Of a stretch of DNA of 64,000 nucleotides, positions 34,450 to 46,938 are shown one piece after another. The position numbers and the translations under genes are program-made. This DNA comes from Sodiomyces alkalinus F11 (taxonomy: Eukaryota; Ascomycota; Sordariomycetes; Glomerellales; Plectosphaerellaceae): assembly GCF_003711515.1 (NCBI RefSeq), contig NW_021167081.1, positions 3,962,483 through 4,026,482 of the forward strand. Reading direction: 5' to 3'. Numbering within the stretch: position 1 is the first letter of the stretch; the number at the start of each line of letters is the position of its first letter. Under the pieces are notes generated by a model. The model saw only the letters and a list, made by a program, of their open reading frames with translations. It was not told the DNA's origin and made no database searches.

Positions 34450-37400
34450 CTTCCTGTAGGGCTCTTGGTTCATTTTTATCAAAAGGCCAGGAAAGAATCA
34501 GGTATCCTGTATCCTGTATAGGGGAGCCGAGACAGGAATAGCTGATGTTAGCGTAGTTTTAGGCCCTTTTTTAGTGGGTTTTTAGGTATCCGAAGCCGGT
34601 TTTTAACTACGTAAAAGCCGACTTTACCCACCTAGGGCCTTATATTAGTAGTGGTTTTCGGGAGAATCGGAGGTTATCGCGGACTAAGCGCCTATACAGG
34701 CGGTCTAATCGAACCGATTTACCTCTTTTCTCCTCCTCTTCTTCGTGATACTATAGAGTTTTCTAGTCTTCAATAAGGGCTTTATTGACCCGGCGTCTTG
34801 TGTGGCTAAGAGTAACTAAGCTAACGGATTTAGTAGCTTTTCCGGGGTTTAACGCCCTTTTAGCCACCTTATCCGCTAGTCTATTCCCTTCTATCCCTAC
34901 GTGCAAGGGGCACCACTAAATAGAGACCGAAGCGCCTAGTTATTTAAGCTGTGAAATAAGGTCTTTAGCTTCTATAGCCTACTATAAGGTGTGCTAAAGC
35001 TTCTAAATAGCCGCCTAGAAATCACTAAAAATATAGCACTCTAGGGGCCTAGGGAATAGCGTCTAATTCAGCGTCCACGACTTCGGCAGCAGCTCCTAGA
35101 TTAAAGCCTATAGCTTTATAAGGCCTTCCAGTTTTAGTCTACTATATTATAGTGGCTATAGCCTGGGAAGGCCCTATAGGGGGCCTAGTGGGGTAGCCTA
35201 AAGAGCCGTCGATATAGAAAATAGTAGCCTATTCCTCTAGGCCTTATTGAATTTTAGCGAGGGCTTCGAGGTGGGCTGTTTTCTGATCGGGTATATGGGG
35301 GCCGGTATCTATTATAGGCCGGTCTTTAAGGGGGGAAAAGGGTCTTAAGTCCGCTCTAGGCTCTGAGGCCTAGGGGCCTCTCACCTAGTCGACGGACCCT
35401 CGATATTCTAAGACTAACCTACTAAAGCCACTGTTTCTAGGCCTAGCCTATATAGCTATATAGTAGGCTATAGGTTCTGAAGAAGGGCGAGGTTTTAGTT
35501 TTCGTCCTAAACGCTAGCGAGAAGCTGGCGTTTAATAAGGTGATTCGGTAGGAGGTTTAAGGTCCTAAAGATATATAGTCTATTAGACCTAGTTAACCGA
35601 ACCGCTACCGGGGGAACTACTGCTTCGAGTTCTAAAGGCCGGAAGGGGGCCCCTCTAAAAGCACCTAGGGCCCTAACTAGAGCGACGTATTATAGACGTT
35701 CTAGACGGCCCACGAGGTGTTTTTTTCGGTGATTTAGGGTCCTACTAGAGCTATAAGCCAAAGTAAGCTAAAAAGGCTATACAGGCTATATATAGATGGC
35801 GTAGGGCCTTAAAAGAAAGGCCCCTCTACGAGCTAGCTAGCCTATATAACGTGTTTAGGGCCCCTAATAGTGAGTTTAGGCGTTTTTCGACGTGGGGTTT
35901 AAAGGATAGCTTAGGATTAAACTAGACCCCTCGCCACCTTATAGCACCTAGCGCGGGTTTAACTAGGTGCCCCCCTATAGTAACTGGAGTGTCTTCTTTA
36001 GAGCGTCTTTGGTGGAAGTGAATAAGCTCTGTTTTTTCAGCGTTAAAGAGGACTTAGTTAATTTTTACGGCGTCGAAAAGGGAGGCTGCTCCTATTTCTA
36101 GGGTTCTATAGGTTTTTCTAATCGACGTAGATACTATAGATAGCTAGAGATCGTCGATATAGGATAGCTAAAGGTTCTAAAAATCCGGTCCCGCTATAAC
36201 CTTCCTAATATAAATCAGGAATAAGATAGAGGAAACCGGGGAGCCTTATAGGACTCCTATATTTAGAGGGGTAGGCTGCTAAACCTGCCCGTCGAAGGCT
36301 AGTTAGATACGCCTGTTTTCTGTAAAAGAGGCTACCTATTTAACTAGGTTCGGGGGTAGTTATAGTTCTTAAAGGGTCCTAAGTAGCTGGGGACGGGCGA
36401 CGTGATCGAAGGCTCCCTTAATATCTAAAAACAGCGTAGAAATTACAGGATTCTAACGTGAGTTACGCTACTTTTTAATATAGTGGAGGAGGAGAAGGGC
36501 CGTATTAATAGCAGAGTGTTATTTTCTACCCCCTATTTAACTAGGGTGTAGAAGGTCGTCGCGTGTATTAGCTATAAAGCTAAGCCTAATAGCTATAACC
36601 CTCTTAAAGACTTCACCTAAGCAGTTTAGGAGGGCTATAATCCTATAGGACTTAGTATTAGAATAGTCCTTCTTCCCTGACTTCGGTAAAACGACCCCTA
36701 GGGCTTTCTTCTAGTAGGTAGGGTAGTGGCCTGCTAAAAGCAGGGCTAAATAGGCTTATAAAAAGGACCCGGGGCTAACCTTATAGACCTACTGGATTAG
36801 TTTTAGACTAATCCTATTAGGCTCTAGGGCTTTCCCCTTAGCAGCTCCGAATATAGCGCGCTATAGGTTCGTAGCCTAAAGGCTAGGCCACTCCCACGGT
36901 CTTCTAAGGCCCTTACTACGTGATCTAGTTAGGCTCTAGGGACTGTGCGAAGTGTAGGAGGGGCCTAGGCCCCCTAAAGGGCCTATAGATAGAGGGGCTT
37001 TAGGGGCGTCGGTGGCGGGAGACGAAGAAGAAGAAGAAGAAGAAGAAGGTGCTGGAAAAAGGGTGTGAAGTAAGGCGTTGTATTTATCTTCGAAGGCGTA
37101 GGCCTTCTGCTTTATAGGCGTTTAAATCGGTGGGACTTTCGCGTTAAGGCCGTTTTTCGTATAGTTATAGGCCTTAAAGATTTTAGGGGCTTCGGCGTAG
37201 GCTAGGAAAGCCTCCTAGTAGTCGTTTTTTGCTATATTAACTGCCCGATAGTAGGCGTTTCGAGCTTCTTTCCAGGAGGCTTCTAAAGGCGCCTAAGTAG
37301 CCGAGACCCCCTTTTTTACCTTTCGAAAAGCCTTAAAGGCCCTATTAGCTGATTTTCGCAGGGCCTTTAGCTCTTTAGTCTACAATGGTTTCGAACGCCC

Positions 37401-38480
37401 TACTACCCATAGCTTAGGCACTAAAGCATTAAACGCTAGGGTAATAGTATCCGAAAGGCAGCGGCCTAAAGAATCCTACTCCGAGGCATTAATAGTCTAT
37501 TAAATATCCTAGTCGAGACTAGGTTCTAGGTTCTTTAGGCTACTAGAAAATAGGTCCCAATTTACTAGCTTATAGTTATGACCTAGCGGGAGGGATCTAT
37601 TTATACGACCTTTAAAGCCTAAAATAGTAGCCGATAGGACGATAGCGCGGTATAGAGAGGTAGTGTTTTCGATATATTTCTACTTATCGAAACGGAGACT
37701 ATCGAAGCCGGGCGTATAAAAGGCTAGGTCTATAACCGACTCTTAACGAAGATTAGACCTAAAAAAGATCCCCCTATTTAGGTTAACTTCTTTAGAATCC
37801 ACTAAACAGGTAGCTCCGAGGCTATCTAACTAGTCTACCAGAGCCTAGGCCCTAATAAATGCCTGGTTAGTAGCAGCTCCGTTCCAATATTAGTGGTTTG
37901 TATTAAAGTCCCCTATAATAAGGGTAGGCTTAGGGACCTATAGGCCCTATACCACTCGATCGTCGGTCTAGGGCCGGCTTTCAAGGCCTAATAAAGAGGG
38001 GAAAGAAAAAGAAGAAGTGGAAGAGGTAGAAAGGGTAGGGCTAAGGGGCCGTCCTTAGCCTATTATTTGGGGGTCATATTCTATCTAATTATAGACGTAT
38101 AGAATATAAAAGGTCTATAGATAATAAACCTCCATAATATACGCGTGTATATCGTCTAAAAGGCTATAGCGGTGTGAAACCTCGATACTAGAGCCCTTTC
38201 TTATATAAGTAAGGACCCTAGGCTTAATAGGGAAGAACGAGGTTTTTTAGGATATAGGCGTAACGGTATAGAAAGCAGGGGGGTTCCGAATAAACCACCC
38301 TTCTAGTATCGAGACGTAGGCTAGTTCCTAAATAAGGACTATATTAGCAGAAGCCTCTAAAGCCTATTCTAGGATAGCCTTTTACGCCGGGGCTTGTTTA
38401 TCGATGTTATATTAAATAAACCGGATATCCTTTAAACTAAAGGGCCCTTTATTTATAGAATTTAGGGTTTTATACCTTGA
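34450..38480 (-). pseudogene. LINE-2 ORF2 remnant (endonuclease, RT, RNase H)
   Basis: Endonuclease block PTLIIGDFNTNHY (GDFN near 37900-37912). RT block GVL.GSPVSSILFLIYIRKV (about 36236 downward, the stop replacing Gln), followed by TELIHFH, a segment typical of Tad/I-like RTs. RNase H begins FYIDGSLG (35203-35217) and continues AAAEVVDAELDAI. Stops are TAA/TAG. Confidence 0.85.
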
Positions 38481-38489
38481 AAGGCCTCG

Positions 38490-39910
38490 TAGTCCCTGGT
38501 AAAGCGGGGGTAATCTCCCTCGTAGTTATAGCACTTATAGGTCTTATACTCGTAGTCTCCGTATTCTTTATACTCGTTATAGTAGTAGTAGTCCTCCCTA
38601 TAGGCTTTAACGGCGTAGATAGGGCAGGTAAGTAAGCCTTTATAGGTCCCCGGGGTATACCCGAATTTCTAGTAGTTAGAGCACTAGGTTCTAGGGGGTA
38701 TAGGCCGATATTTATAGACCTTTAGCCGCTAGCCAGCTATCTAAAGCCCCTATTTCAGGCAGTACTTCTATTCTTTAGTGGAGGGCATAGAAATAACCAC
38801 TATACCGTAACACGCGTTTAGAGTCTCTAGCCACCGAGGTTTCCCTACTACCCTAATAGGGTTAAAGGTGCCGATTTCGGTGGCTAGGTCCTGTAGACCT
38901 AGGCCCTATTATAGACTTCGGTTTAGGGCCTTTTACGGCTACTCGGAAGGGTTAGGTGGAGGGGTATCGCCACCCCTAAAGGCTTTAGAAGGCACCTATG
39001 TAATGATAAGCTTAAACTAGTCGCTTATAGGCTAGGGGGTCTGGAGAGGGAGGTTTAGCTCTTTAAACCACTAATTTTGCGGGTCTACGGGCTATTAAAC
39101 GCTGTACTTCAGCCCCGGGGTTAAAATAAGGTTCCTGTTAGTCGACCGGCTAATAGCCGCAACTATAGGGGTTTTTATGGCATTATTAATTTTGTTCCGA
39201 AGCGCGAGGGGGTCGAAGTTATCCCTAGGAATCGCTGCCCCTGTCGTAGGCTATAGAATAACCTTATAGACCTTTTTAGGGTCTATTAGGGGGGGTGCTA
39301 GAGGGAGAGAGGCTGATAGTATTAAAGCTGCTAAAGTCCCTGAAGTAGGGGCCTGCGTAGGGCCTTTTGTTCCCTTTAAAGCCTCGCTATAAAGGGGTTT
39401 AGGCTACTATTCTATACGCCTACGAACTGCCTAAGCTAGTTCGTTGACCTTCTGTTCGAGTCTAGGAGGCTAGGGGCTCGGGGTTCCGTTAATAGTAGAT
39501 TTAAGCCCTACGGATAGGGCTTTAATCTAGGGGGCAGGGTCGAGGGTATAGGCCTATTAAAGTAGCTAAAGGGCCTGTTGGAGTAGTTCCTTAGCCTGTG
39601 CCTTACTAGCCGAACTAGTCGACTTCTAGGGCTTAGCCGAGGTTTCTCTAGGGGCTTTAGCTATTCCAGGCGCCCTTTTAGCCTATTTAGAGCCTAAAAG
39701 GCTCGGTCTTTTAGTAGGGGGGGCCCTAGAAGCAGGGGGGGCCCTAGAGGTCGTTTTAAAAGCGCCTTCGGCTTCCGAGTCCGAGGGGGATTCGATTCGG
39801 GTCCTAGAAAAACATCTAGGGGTAGGTACAGAAGGGCTAAGGTGCCTTTTCGAATTTAGGGGCGTAGCGAGGGTTAAATCCTCTATATTAGCGGTATTAC
39901 CTATATCCAC
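38490..39910 (-). pseudogene. LINE-2 ORF1 (gag-like) remnant
   Basis: The N-terminal 75 codons from an ATG at 39910 are still open (MDIGNTANIEDL, then a Ser/Pro/Arg-rich segment). Near 38.5-38.75 kb a Tyr-rich stretch with Cys (GLLTCPIYAV, CYNYEGDY) fits former zinc knuckles. Confidence 0.6.
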
Positions 39911-39929
39911 CTTCCCTAAGCCCTCTATA

Positions 39930-40000
39930 GTTATAGGAGCGTTAGGGGCGTTAGGGGCGTTAGGGGTGTTAGGGCCGTTCGGAGCGCTAGGGGCGTTGTT
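39930..40000. repeat. Short tandem repeat gttaggggc (9 bp)
   Basis: Six or more units of gttaggggc with variants, just upstream of the LINE-2 ORF1 ATG. Translated on the minus strand they give Asn-Ala-Pro-like triplets. Confidence 0.75.
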
Positions 40001-40479
40001 ATAGCTAGCGTTATGGCTAGTAGGTTGATGTTTATGGCGTTATGGTTAGGTGGAGGTCGGGGGTGCGGCTCTGCGCGGCTAGGCCTACTGCTTTGTTAGC
40101 GTGGCCGCACGGGCTATAATAGACTTTTCCCCCGCACGCGGGGGAGCCGTAGACCTGTTCCAGGCATTTTCGCACTTAAAAGACGCCTAAACTAGCACCT
40201 GCGCGATATAGGGCTATAGATAGGCATATAGAGCTTTGAAAAGAGCTATCGATTGATATAGGTTTTGGGTGGTTTAGAGCGTTTGCGCGAAAATTAATAG
40301 TTAAGGGAAAACGCCCTTGTAAAAGGGATCTATATTCGCTCTATTTAATGGTGTAATTTAATTCTATATTAATTTGTTTCTTTATCCTGATTAGGCCGAT
40401 CTGCTTGATCGGATTTATATCCATCGGATATACTATGCCCTTAGGAGCCTTCGTTATCGCTATAACCGCGGCTTTAGCG

Positions 40480-43400
40480 TGTTTAATCTATTCGTGTAGT
40501 TACTTCGACCACTTTATACGATCCTTTTAATCCGTTAAATTAAGCTGTTACTATAGTCTTTTAATCTCTACCTTCGGTAATGCCTTCGTTAAGCCGTCTG
40601 CGATTATATCCTTTATATTAACGTACGTGACCTTAAAAAGACCCTACTATGCTAATTAGTACGACCACTAGTTATTAATATTAACGTGCTGTAGTCTTAT
40701 TTATAGGCATTATACCTTCTTATTAATAAGGTTAATAGTCTGCTAATTATTGTAGTATAGCTATAGTTATTATTAATCTAACTAAACCTTTAGATCCATT
40801 AATATCCGACTAATAAATAACGTCTCCTTAGAGGCCTTTATAAGAGCGAGTAGTTCCGACTCTATTAACTATATCGTAACTATCGATTACTTACCCGCCT
40901 TGTAGTTAATAGTGCCGCCGAAGAGCTTTATCGCGTATCCTTAGGAGCTCTTATAGTCTAGATTATCCCCGAAGGACGCGTCCTTTATACTTAGGAAGAG
41001 TCTATCCCCACCGAATTCTAGGTATTGGTGCCTTATATAATATAAGAATAGTAGCACTTAATAAGCCCTCTTAAGGTGGTTAGAGGAGGGGTTAATGTTA
41101 TATTAGGAAAGATTTCAATAGGCGAACGCGATATCGGGTCTTATTGTAATAGCGTATATAGGATTAAACCTATTATACCCTAATACTAGCGGACCTCGGG
41201 AATTAACGCGTGTATACTATCGCGGTGGTATTAACGGCATTATAGTTAATAATAGGACCTTTAGTGGTTTTTAGTAGAGGATATCTGCGTAGTATTTAAT
41301 CACGATCTTCTCTACGTACGAGGATTATAATAGCTATAACCTACGTCTAGCTCTATCCCTTAGAACCTTAATTCCTAGGAACTACCGGGTTTTATCGCCT
41401 CCCGATAATATATAGCTTCGTTTAAGGGTAGCCTTAGGGTTATCGGCGTTAGTCTTACGATCTCTATAGTAGATAAGTCCAATATTATTAACGTAGAAGA
41501 ATAGGATTAAACTATCGCGGATTATAATAAAGGCGTTATTAGGCACGGCCGTGAATACTATCTGGTATAGCGTATCGCTAAATTCCTCTTACTATAATAG
41601 TGGCAATACCCTTAAACCGAAGAGGGCTTTCCGTAGTAGCAGTACCTTACCTAGCACTTTATAGCCTTATGGTATCTTTATAAATGCTTCCTCTTTAAGG
41701 CTAGTGTTAACGAACGCGTTAATAGCATCGAACTGCCTTATTTCTAGGTTAAATCGGACGGCGATAGCTATTAGTATATAGAAAGACCGTGAGGCTAGCG
41801 TAGCGGCATAGTTATCTTTAGTCTCTAACCGTTTTTATTAATCCATTTATACTATAAGGCGTGCCTTATACTTAAGGAGGGTACCCTCCTTATTAAGTTT
41901 ATAAGTTTATACCTATCTATAAGCGAGGACATATTACTTATTAGCCTAATCACGGCCTACGTGGTACTACCAGCCTATCTATCGGTGGCCCTTAAGGTAT
42001 TCCCCCTTAGCCTATAACCACCGCTCCTATAACGGGTAGAGGCGTATATCGCGGCGGTGGTTTAGTGGAGGCGGGAGATCCTCGCGGGTTAGACGCGATA
42101 GCGGCTAAGAAATATTAATGAAAAAGGGATCTATACGAACGATATCACCGTTATTACTAGCTTACTTCCTCGCGCGCGTAGGGTTATAATTTCTTCCGGC
42201 GTTAAAGAATGCGTTTTAGGCATTATCGTTTTATACCTTCTTGATTATATAGAGGCTTACAATAAACGGGCGCGCGGGTAATAGGCGCGCGGCTAATAAG
42301 CGTGCGGCCGATAGACGTGCGGCCGATAAGCACCCCCTAGCTGTATCCCCGGCTACCCGTTAATAGTTATCGTCTTTTTCTACCGTTACGCCCCGGAACA
42401 CCGCTAACGCAATAAGGAACGCGTGCGCAGGATCTTCCGGGGATACTAGAGGCGTGGGAAACGGTTTAAACCTTATAATAGTAAACCGCGGAGTATCCAT
42501 AGCGATAGCGGTATCCGTAGTAATAGCGGTGCCTATAATAATAGCAGTGGCCTTTCTCGTACTATAATAATAGCCTCGCCTTTATCCGCAGTAATAGCGG
42601 TAGCGTTAGAGTCTTCCGACTCTAGATCTAATACGTCTACAGCTATACGCCTTAATAGTAGCCTATTCACTATATTATTAGATTAGGTAATACGAATAGA
42701 TTATAGATATTCCCCGATTTCCTTAGCGGAAGCTATGGCTTATAATGTTTTAATCCTATCGTTAAAGATCTTATCTTCGTTAAAGATCACGTCGCTTATA
42801 GTAATAATATCCGCTAGGTATAGTAGCTATATACGGAAGCTATTTAAGGAATAGTAACTAATATAATAACCGATCTATACCTTCGGTTGTAGCCTTTATA
42901 GGCGGTTCCTTTTAGCTTAGGTATCGCGCGTTTTTATTAAGACTTTATAGCCATATACTTATAGGTGTGTAAGGTTAGGATAACGGCCGCGTAGGCCTTT
43001 ATATAGCGTCTTCTAATCGTTAATATAGTATAGGGTTTTATTATATAGATATACGGTAGTCTTAAAGATCTTAGGCTAGATGGATATAGGCAGATTAGCT
43101 TTAATCCTTATAGCCCTCGCGCTTCTCCTAACGATATCTTTAATCCGTTCTACTACACCGTTTTAATCCTATAAATATAATACCGATAGCTTGCCTTCTA
43201 CCCCCTTAGTAGCGAGGAAAGTAATAACTTCTAGGTGCTAAAATATCTCGGAATCGGCTTATAGGATACGTAGCCTAACATCGAATTAAGTCTTAAGCAG
43301 GGTAAAAACGTCTTTTAACGTATTAAGGATAAAGCCTTAGTCTCTTTTTTATAGGTAATAAGCCTATATATATTCTATAAAAACGTCTATAACGAATATA

Positions 43401-45740
43401 ATAGACTTATATAGGCCGCCTAGCGATTCTGACTCTTCTAAATCATAAATATCGACAGCCAGGGCTTTGCCGGGCCTTAATAGGTAGAGGGATAGTATAC
43501 GTCTAATCTATATAGGTATTTACGATTATCTATACGCGTTATACTCTACGGTTTATAGCCCTTTAATCCTTACCCCCTAAGTAGTGTCGATAATTCTTAT
43601 AAGGGTATCGGTACTAAAATAGCCGAGGCGTTTATACCACCTTTACGCGGTAGTCTTCTACGGTTACCGCAGTTATCGTAATCTTTTATACGAGTTATCG
43701 TGTGGGTGCTAAGCTAAAACCGTAAACGCGGTAATGGTAGCCGTATCTTCCACACGCTCGATTATATACTAGCCGTAGATAACTAGTAGCTTATGGATAG
43801 GCCGGTTATCGGCAGAGCTAATAATAGTATTCTTTATAGTATCCTAATAATAGCCTTATAGGCATAGCTAGTATTCCGAGACGATATTAGTAATAAACTC
43901 TTTATAGTATACGATATCGTATAGGCGTAATAGCCTATTTATACCGGATAGGGATTATACACGTAGCTTAATATCTCCGTACCCTAGGATAGGTGCCTTA
44001 TAGGTACCCACTTAGAGAGATAAAGATAAGGTATTAGTGGGTAGTCTAATGGCCGTAAAACGGCCTTAATTATTAAAGACGTGGATTAACGATCCTAAGT
44101 CGAGGATCGCGTAGTGCAGTAATACTTTAGGTTAGTTAATAAAGAGCGACGCTCTCTATTATAATCTTAATAGTATCGTCGAATAAGGGCGCGCTACCCC
44201 CCCTTCTTAGGGGGGGTGGACGCCTAGCCGTATACTCGTGGTAACGGAAAGGTCTTTTAAGACTATACTTACGGGCGGCGTAGTAACCCCCTGATTTTAT
44301 AGTGTAGTAGTTATAATACGCGTAGTATTATAGAGTTAATCTTCCAAGACTTCCTCTATCTTATTAGCGGTAGTAGCCCTTAAGGCTTCCCGCCTTTTCT
44401 ATATCACGGTATCCACGCGGCTTTTAAAACTATAGTTACATATCTTCTTTTCTATAAGCATTATAATATCTTCACGGCCACGCTAGGTATAAGGAAGTAT
44501 ATCCGGCCTTACGTACTAATAGGCGGCGGTGGTATAGGTATTCTTATATATCTTATAGAGCCTCCTTATTACGGGAGGGATAGCCTTTACGGATATATTA
44601 CTACCAGGACGCTTTTTATTATCTTTATTATTAGCAGTATCCTTAGTATCGGGAAGGTTCTTAAGGGTATTAAAGGTGCCTCTCCTAATTCTAGGCTTTA
44701 TAGCGGAGGATTATAGACTCCTTATACTACTAAGAACCGCCTTTAAAGCCTTTACGAAGTCGTTAATTATTAGCTTATTTTCCGTAATCTTATCGTAGTT
44801 ATTAACTAGGTAGTTATTACTCTATTCCCAGATAATAGGTCGACTAGCTTTTAACGCGTCTTCCGCCTAATAATCCGCGCTTAATAGCTCTAAAACGCCT
44901 ATATATTTATAATATATTATCGTTATTCTCTAGCTTATAACCTACCCGTCTATATCCTTAGGTATAGCCTTTATAGCCATAGTATATTATCGGTATAGGA
45001 CTAGGGCTTCCTTATAGAGGTCTATAGGGGTTAGTCCTATATACGCGTAGAGGAGAGTAATCTAGACTTATAGGTTATTTATGGTATTATTCTATACCTA
45101 GGCGAGGAGATTATATAACATAGTATAAACGGTCCCTTTAATATATAAGCGTACCTTATTAAACTCCTTCTACTACACTTCGTAGTTGGCTTTTTCCTCG
45201 TTGTATGCACGATAATCATATAGGTAGCGCATACGCCCCTTTTCGGGGAGGTCGTTAATAGACGTGGGCGTCCTTATGAGTGGTTCTTTTAATACGACCG
45301 TAGCCTTCCGGCGAGCGGCCGTCTTCTTCTTACCGGCGGCCGTAGTAACCGTAATAGCCGTAGTAGCGGCGGCGTCTATAGTATCGGTAGCCTTATCGCT
45401 CTTTAACGTGATAATGGCAGATACAGTAGCCGTGGCCTCCTGTATTGCGTTAGGGTTAATAAGGGCTTTGTATTTACGGATATTAGATCGTATAGACTTA
45501 AGGAGTAGGTAGGTATTAGCCTCGTTATCGCTTAGCTCTAGATTAAGGTAGTTATACTAGTAGGAGGTAGATTTATCGCGTATAGCGTGCCTCTATATCG
45601 CCTAATCCCTCTAGTTAATAAGAGTAAGAACGGCTACCTTTTATTCGGCGTTAGATACGTTAGAAGATATCTTTACTTACTTATCGGTTAATTAATTAAT
45701 TAATAGGTAGGTTAGTAGGTTCATTAATCACTAAATTACT
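40480..45740 (-). pseudogene. Copia-B gag-pol remnant
   Basis: From high to low coordinates: gag region (about 44.5-45.7 kb, Ala/Val-rich start), pre-integrase and integrase core near 43.2-43.7 kb (IYDLEESESLGGLYKSIIFV; NGVVERIKDIVRRSARA), a repeat-rich linker (42.46-42.61 kb), RT with FFYVNNIGLIYYRDR (box at 41478-41495, family YVDD) and RNase H to about 40.5 kb. Most stops are TAA/TAG at likely Gln codons. The whole order is that of Ty1/Copia elements. Confidence 0.85.
42460..42620 (-). repeat. Minisatellite gtaatagcggtatcc in Copia-B pol linker
   Basis: Several 15-18 bp units (gtagtaatagcggtatcc, ataatagcagtggcc and variants) code Ala-Ile-Thr-Thr-Asp-like repeats on the minus strand. The same tract is longer in the second copy at 60500-60760. 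Confidence 0.75.
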
Positions 45741-45859
45741 CTAATTAGGTTAATAGTAGTTATTTAAGAGTGCTTATATAAACGTGATTACTGTTATAGT
45801 AGAATAGGGGTAGCCTTATTAATATCTATCGTTTAGGCGTTATAAACTGGACTTATAAT

Positions 45860-46134
45860 TATCGTATATTAAAATAGCACTTATATAATCAACTTAATTG
45901 AGCAAAAATCTCGTGTATATATCTTATATTATGTTATATCTATATAAGTCTCTTATACCCTTAATTTAGGTGGTAAAGACTCTGTTATAGATACCATGTT
46001 ATTTGGATCCTATCCGGTCTTTTCCGGTATCCTCCCTTATTATATCCTGATGCCCGAGGTCCCCGAGATCCGAAGCCCTTAGTTAGGCATAGATTCCCTA
46101 GGGACTATATCGTGGTCCGTGTGTCTATACGACA
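45860..46134 (-). repeat. Copia-B 5' LTR
   Basis: Direct repeat of 33744-34019. On the minus strand it starts TGTCGTATAGACACACGG. Confidence 0.92.
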
Positions 46135-46600
46135 AGTTAAGCGTTCGTAATACGCTTACTTAGAGGAATTATCGCGTAGTATACTAATAAGTAAGATAGG
46201 CTTATAACGTTAAGAACGGAAGTAGAGCTATTAGCTTTAGTATAAGGTATAAAGGAGGGTATCTTTATATAAGGCATATTATATAGGATAGGGGTGGAAT
46301 TTAATGATGCGGAATTAGGATCCTATACGATAATAACTAAATAATTCCGTTAGTTAAAAAAGAGATTGGTATATTAATAACGCGCCTTCTCTACATCCAT
46401 ATCCACGGCCACTAGTTACGTTAAGTAAAGGAATAAGGCTAAATACTCGTAACGTATATTACGAGCGCGGAAATAGGAGTAGACGGGCTGATAAAGGCGC
46501 TATATGGCGAGAAATTTAAGATATTTAGGTCCTAGGTAGGCGTAGTAGATATACGGGAACTGCTATAGTAAAAATAGCTCGAGGAAGTCCGGATAGAGTA
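46135..46600 (+). pseudogene. Copia-A pol remnant, part 2 (RNase H end)
   Basis: Resumes the frame cut at 33743: TLRTEVELLAL, ILYDNN and RLLYIHIHGH.LR match the TEAELLAL, CDN and RHVDIHxHWLRQ blocks of Copia RNase H. It ends with GVDGLIKALYGEKF and a stop near 46.57 kb. Its presence here proves the nesting. Confidence 0.88.
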
Positions 46601-46728
46601 TTTAGAGGGTGTAGAGGATAAATTTAAGGCCGGCTATAATGAAGAGATTATATAGGTTATATACCTATTATATCTGCCGGTTACGAATAGCTTTAATCGC
46701 GTAACCGATATTTAGGGCGATTAGGGGG

Positions 46729-46933
46729 TATAATAAATAGACTATAGTCTTTTTAGTTATATAACAGGCGGGATTACCCAGATTATAATCCGGGTAAACG
46801 TGTATAGAATCTACGCTATATAAAATACGGTAGTAGCGGTTCCCTGACGGTCGGACATGGTTATAATTGTACATAATTGCCTTAATTGATTTTGACCTAT
46901 TTTGTGACGATTTCGACTACGCTTTATCTGACA
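46729..46933 (+). repeat. Copia-A 3' LTR (205 bp), next to the gene island
   Basis: Preceded by a GGGGG polypurine end, starts TATAATAAATAG and ends CTGACA. It holds ctatataaaat at 46816-46826 and a 24-bp imperfect palindrome at 46774-46797. It points toward the FolB-like gene, whose ATG is 273 bp downstream. Confidence 0.88.
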
Positions 46934-46938
46934 GTACT

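Larger units (their letters stand above)
34117..40289 (-). mobile_element. LINE-2: Tad-like non-LTR retrotransposon inserted in Copia-B
   Basis: Flanked by a perfect 11-bp target duplication AAAATTAATAG (34106-34116 and 40290-40300). The 3' end on the minus strand is A-rich (complement of gtttttacttctgtttttattttt). The break point is confirmed by the related copy at 51.03-51.1 kb, which reads straight across the empty site. It is 6.2 kb, with ORF1 and ORF2 in the expected order. Confidence 0.93.
33744..46134 (-). mobile_element. Copia-B: LTR retrotransposon inserted in Copia-A
   Basis: LTRs 33744-34019 and 45860-46134 (276 and 275 bp). The target duplication is agcta (33739-33743) and agtta (46135-46139), one C/T difference. 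Coding is on the minus strand: integrase, RT and RNase H from high to low coordinates. Next to the 5' LTR the plus strand reads ctggacttataat, close to the initiator tRNA-Met segment ctgggctcataac, so a half-tRNA primer is likely as in Copia-D. LINE-2 splits the region between RNase H and the 3' LTR. Confidence 0.92.
28896..46933 (+). mobile_element. Copia-A: LTR retrotransposon, split by Copia-B
   Basis: LTRs 28896-29096 and 46729-46933 are flanked by a perfect 5-bp target duplication GTACT (28891-28895 and 46934-46938). Gag, protease, integrase, RT and RNase H follow in Copia order on the plus strand. The RNase H is interrupted at 33743 by Copia-B and resumes at 46135. Without insertions it is about 5.6 kb. 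The right border is also the border between RIPed DNA and the gene island. Confidence 0.93.
4150..46938. other. RIP-mutated transposon island I
   Basis: Across this stretch CpA and TpG are rare and TpA abundant, while CpG and CpC runs persist. This pattern fits CpA-to-TpA repeat-induced point mutation on both strands. Reading frames are broken almost only by TAA and TAG. Exceptions with retained CpA/TpG are the SINE at 10.1-10.6 kb, parts of 12.9-14.4 kb, parts of 23.4-25 kb and the LINE-2 tail. Confidence 0.9.

Noticed and set aside
39683..39910. Independent 75-residue gene
   Set aside because: Its position just inside LINE-2, strand and composition fit the start of LINE ORF1.
4150..46938. 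Centromere or mitochondrial DNA insertion as the cause of the AT-rich island
   Set aside because: The islands contain ordered retrotransposon genes with LTRs and target duplications, and the CpA-specific loss explains the composition. A centromere cannot be excluded from sequence alone but is not needed.
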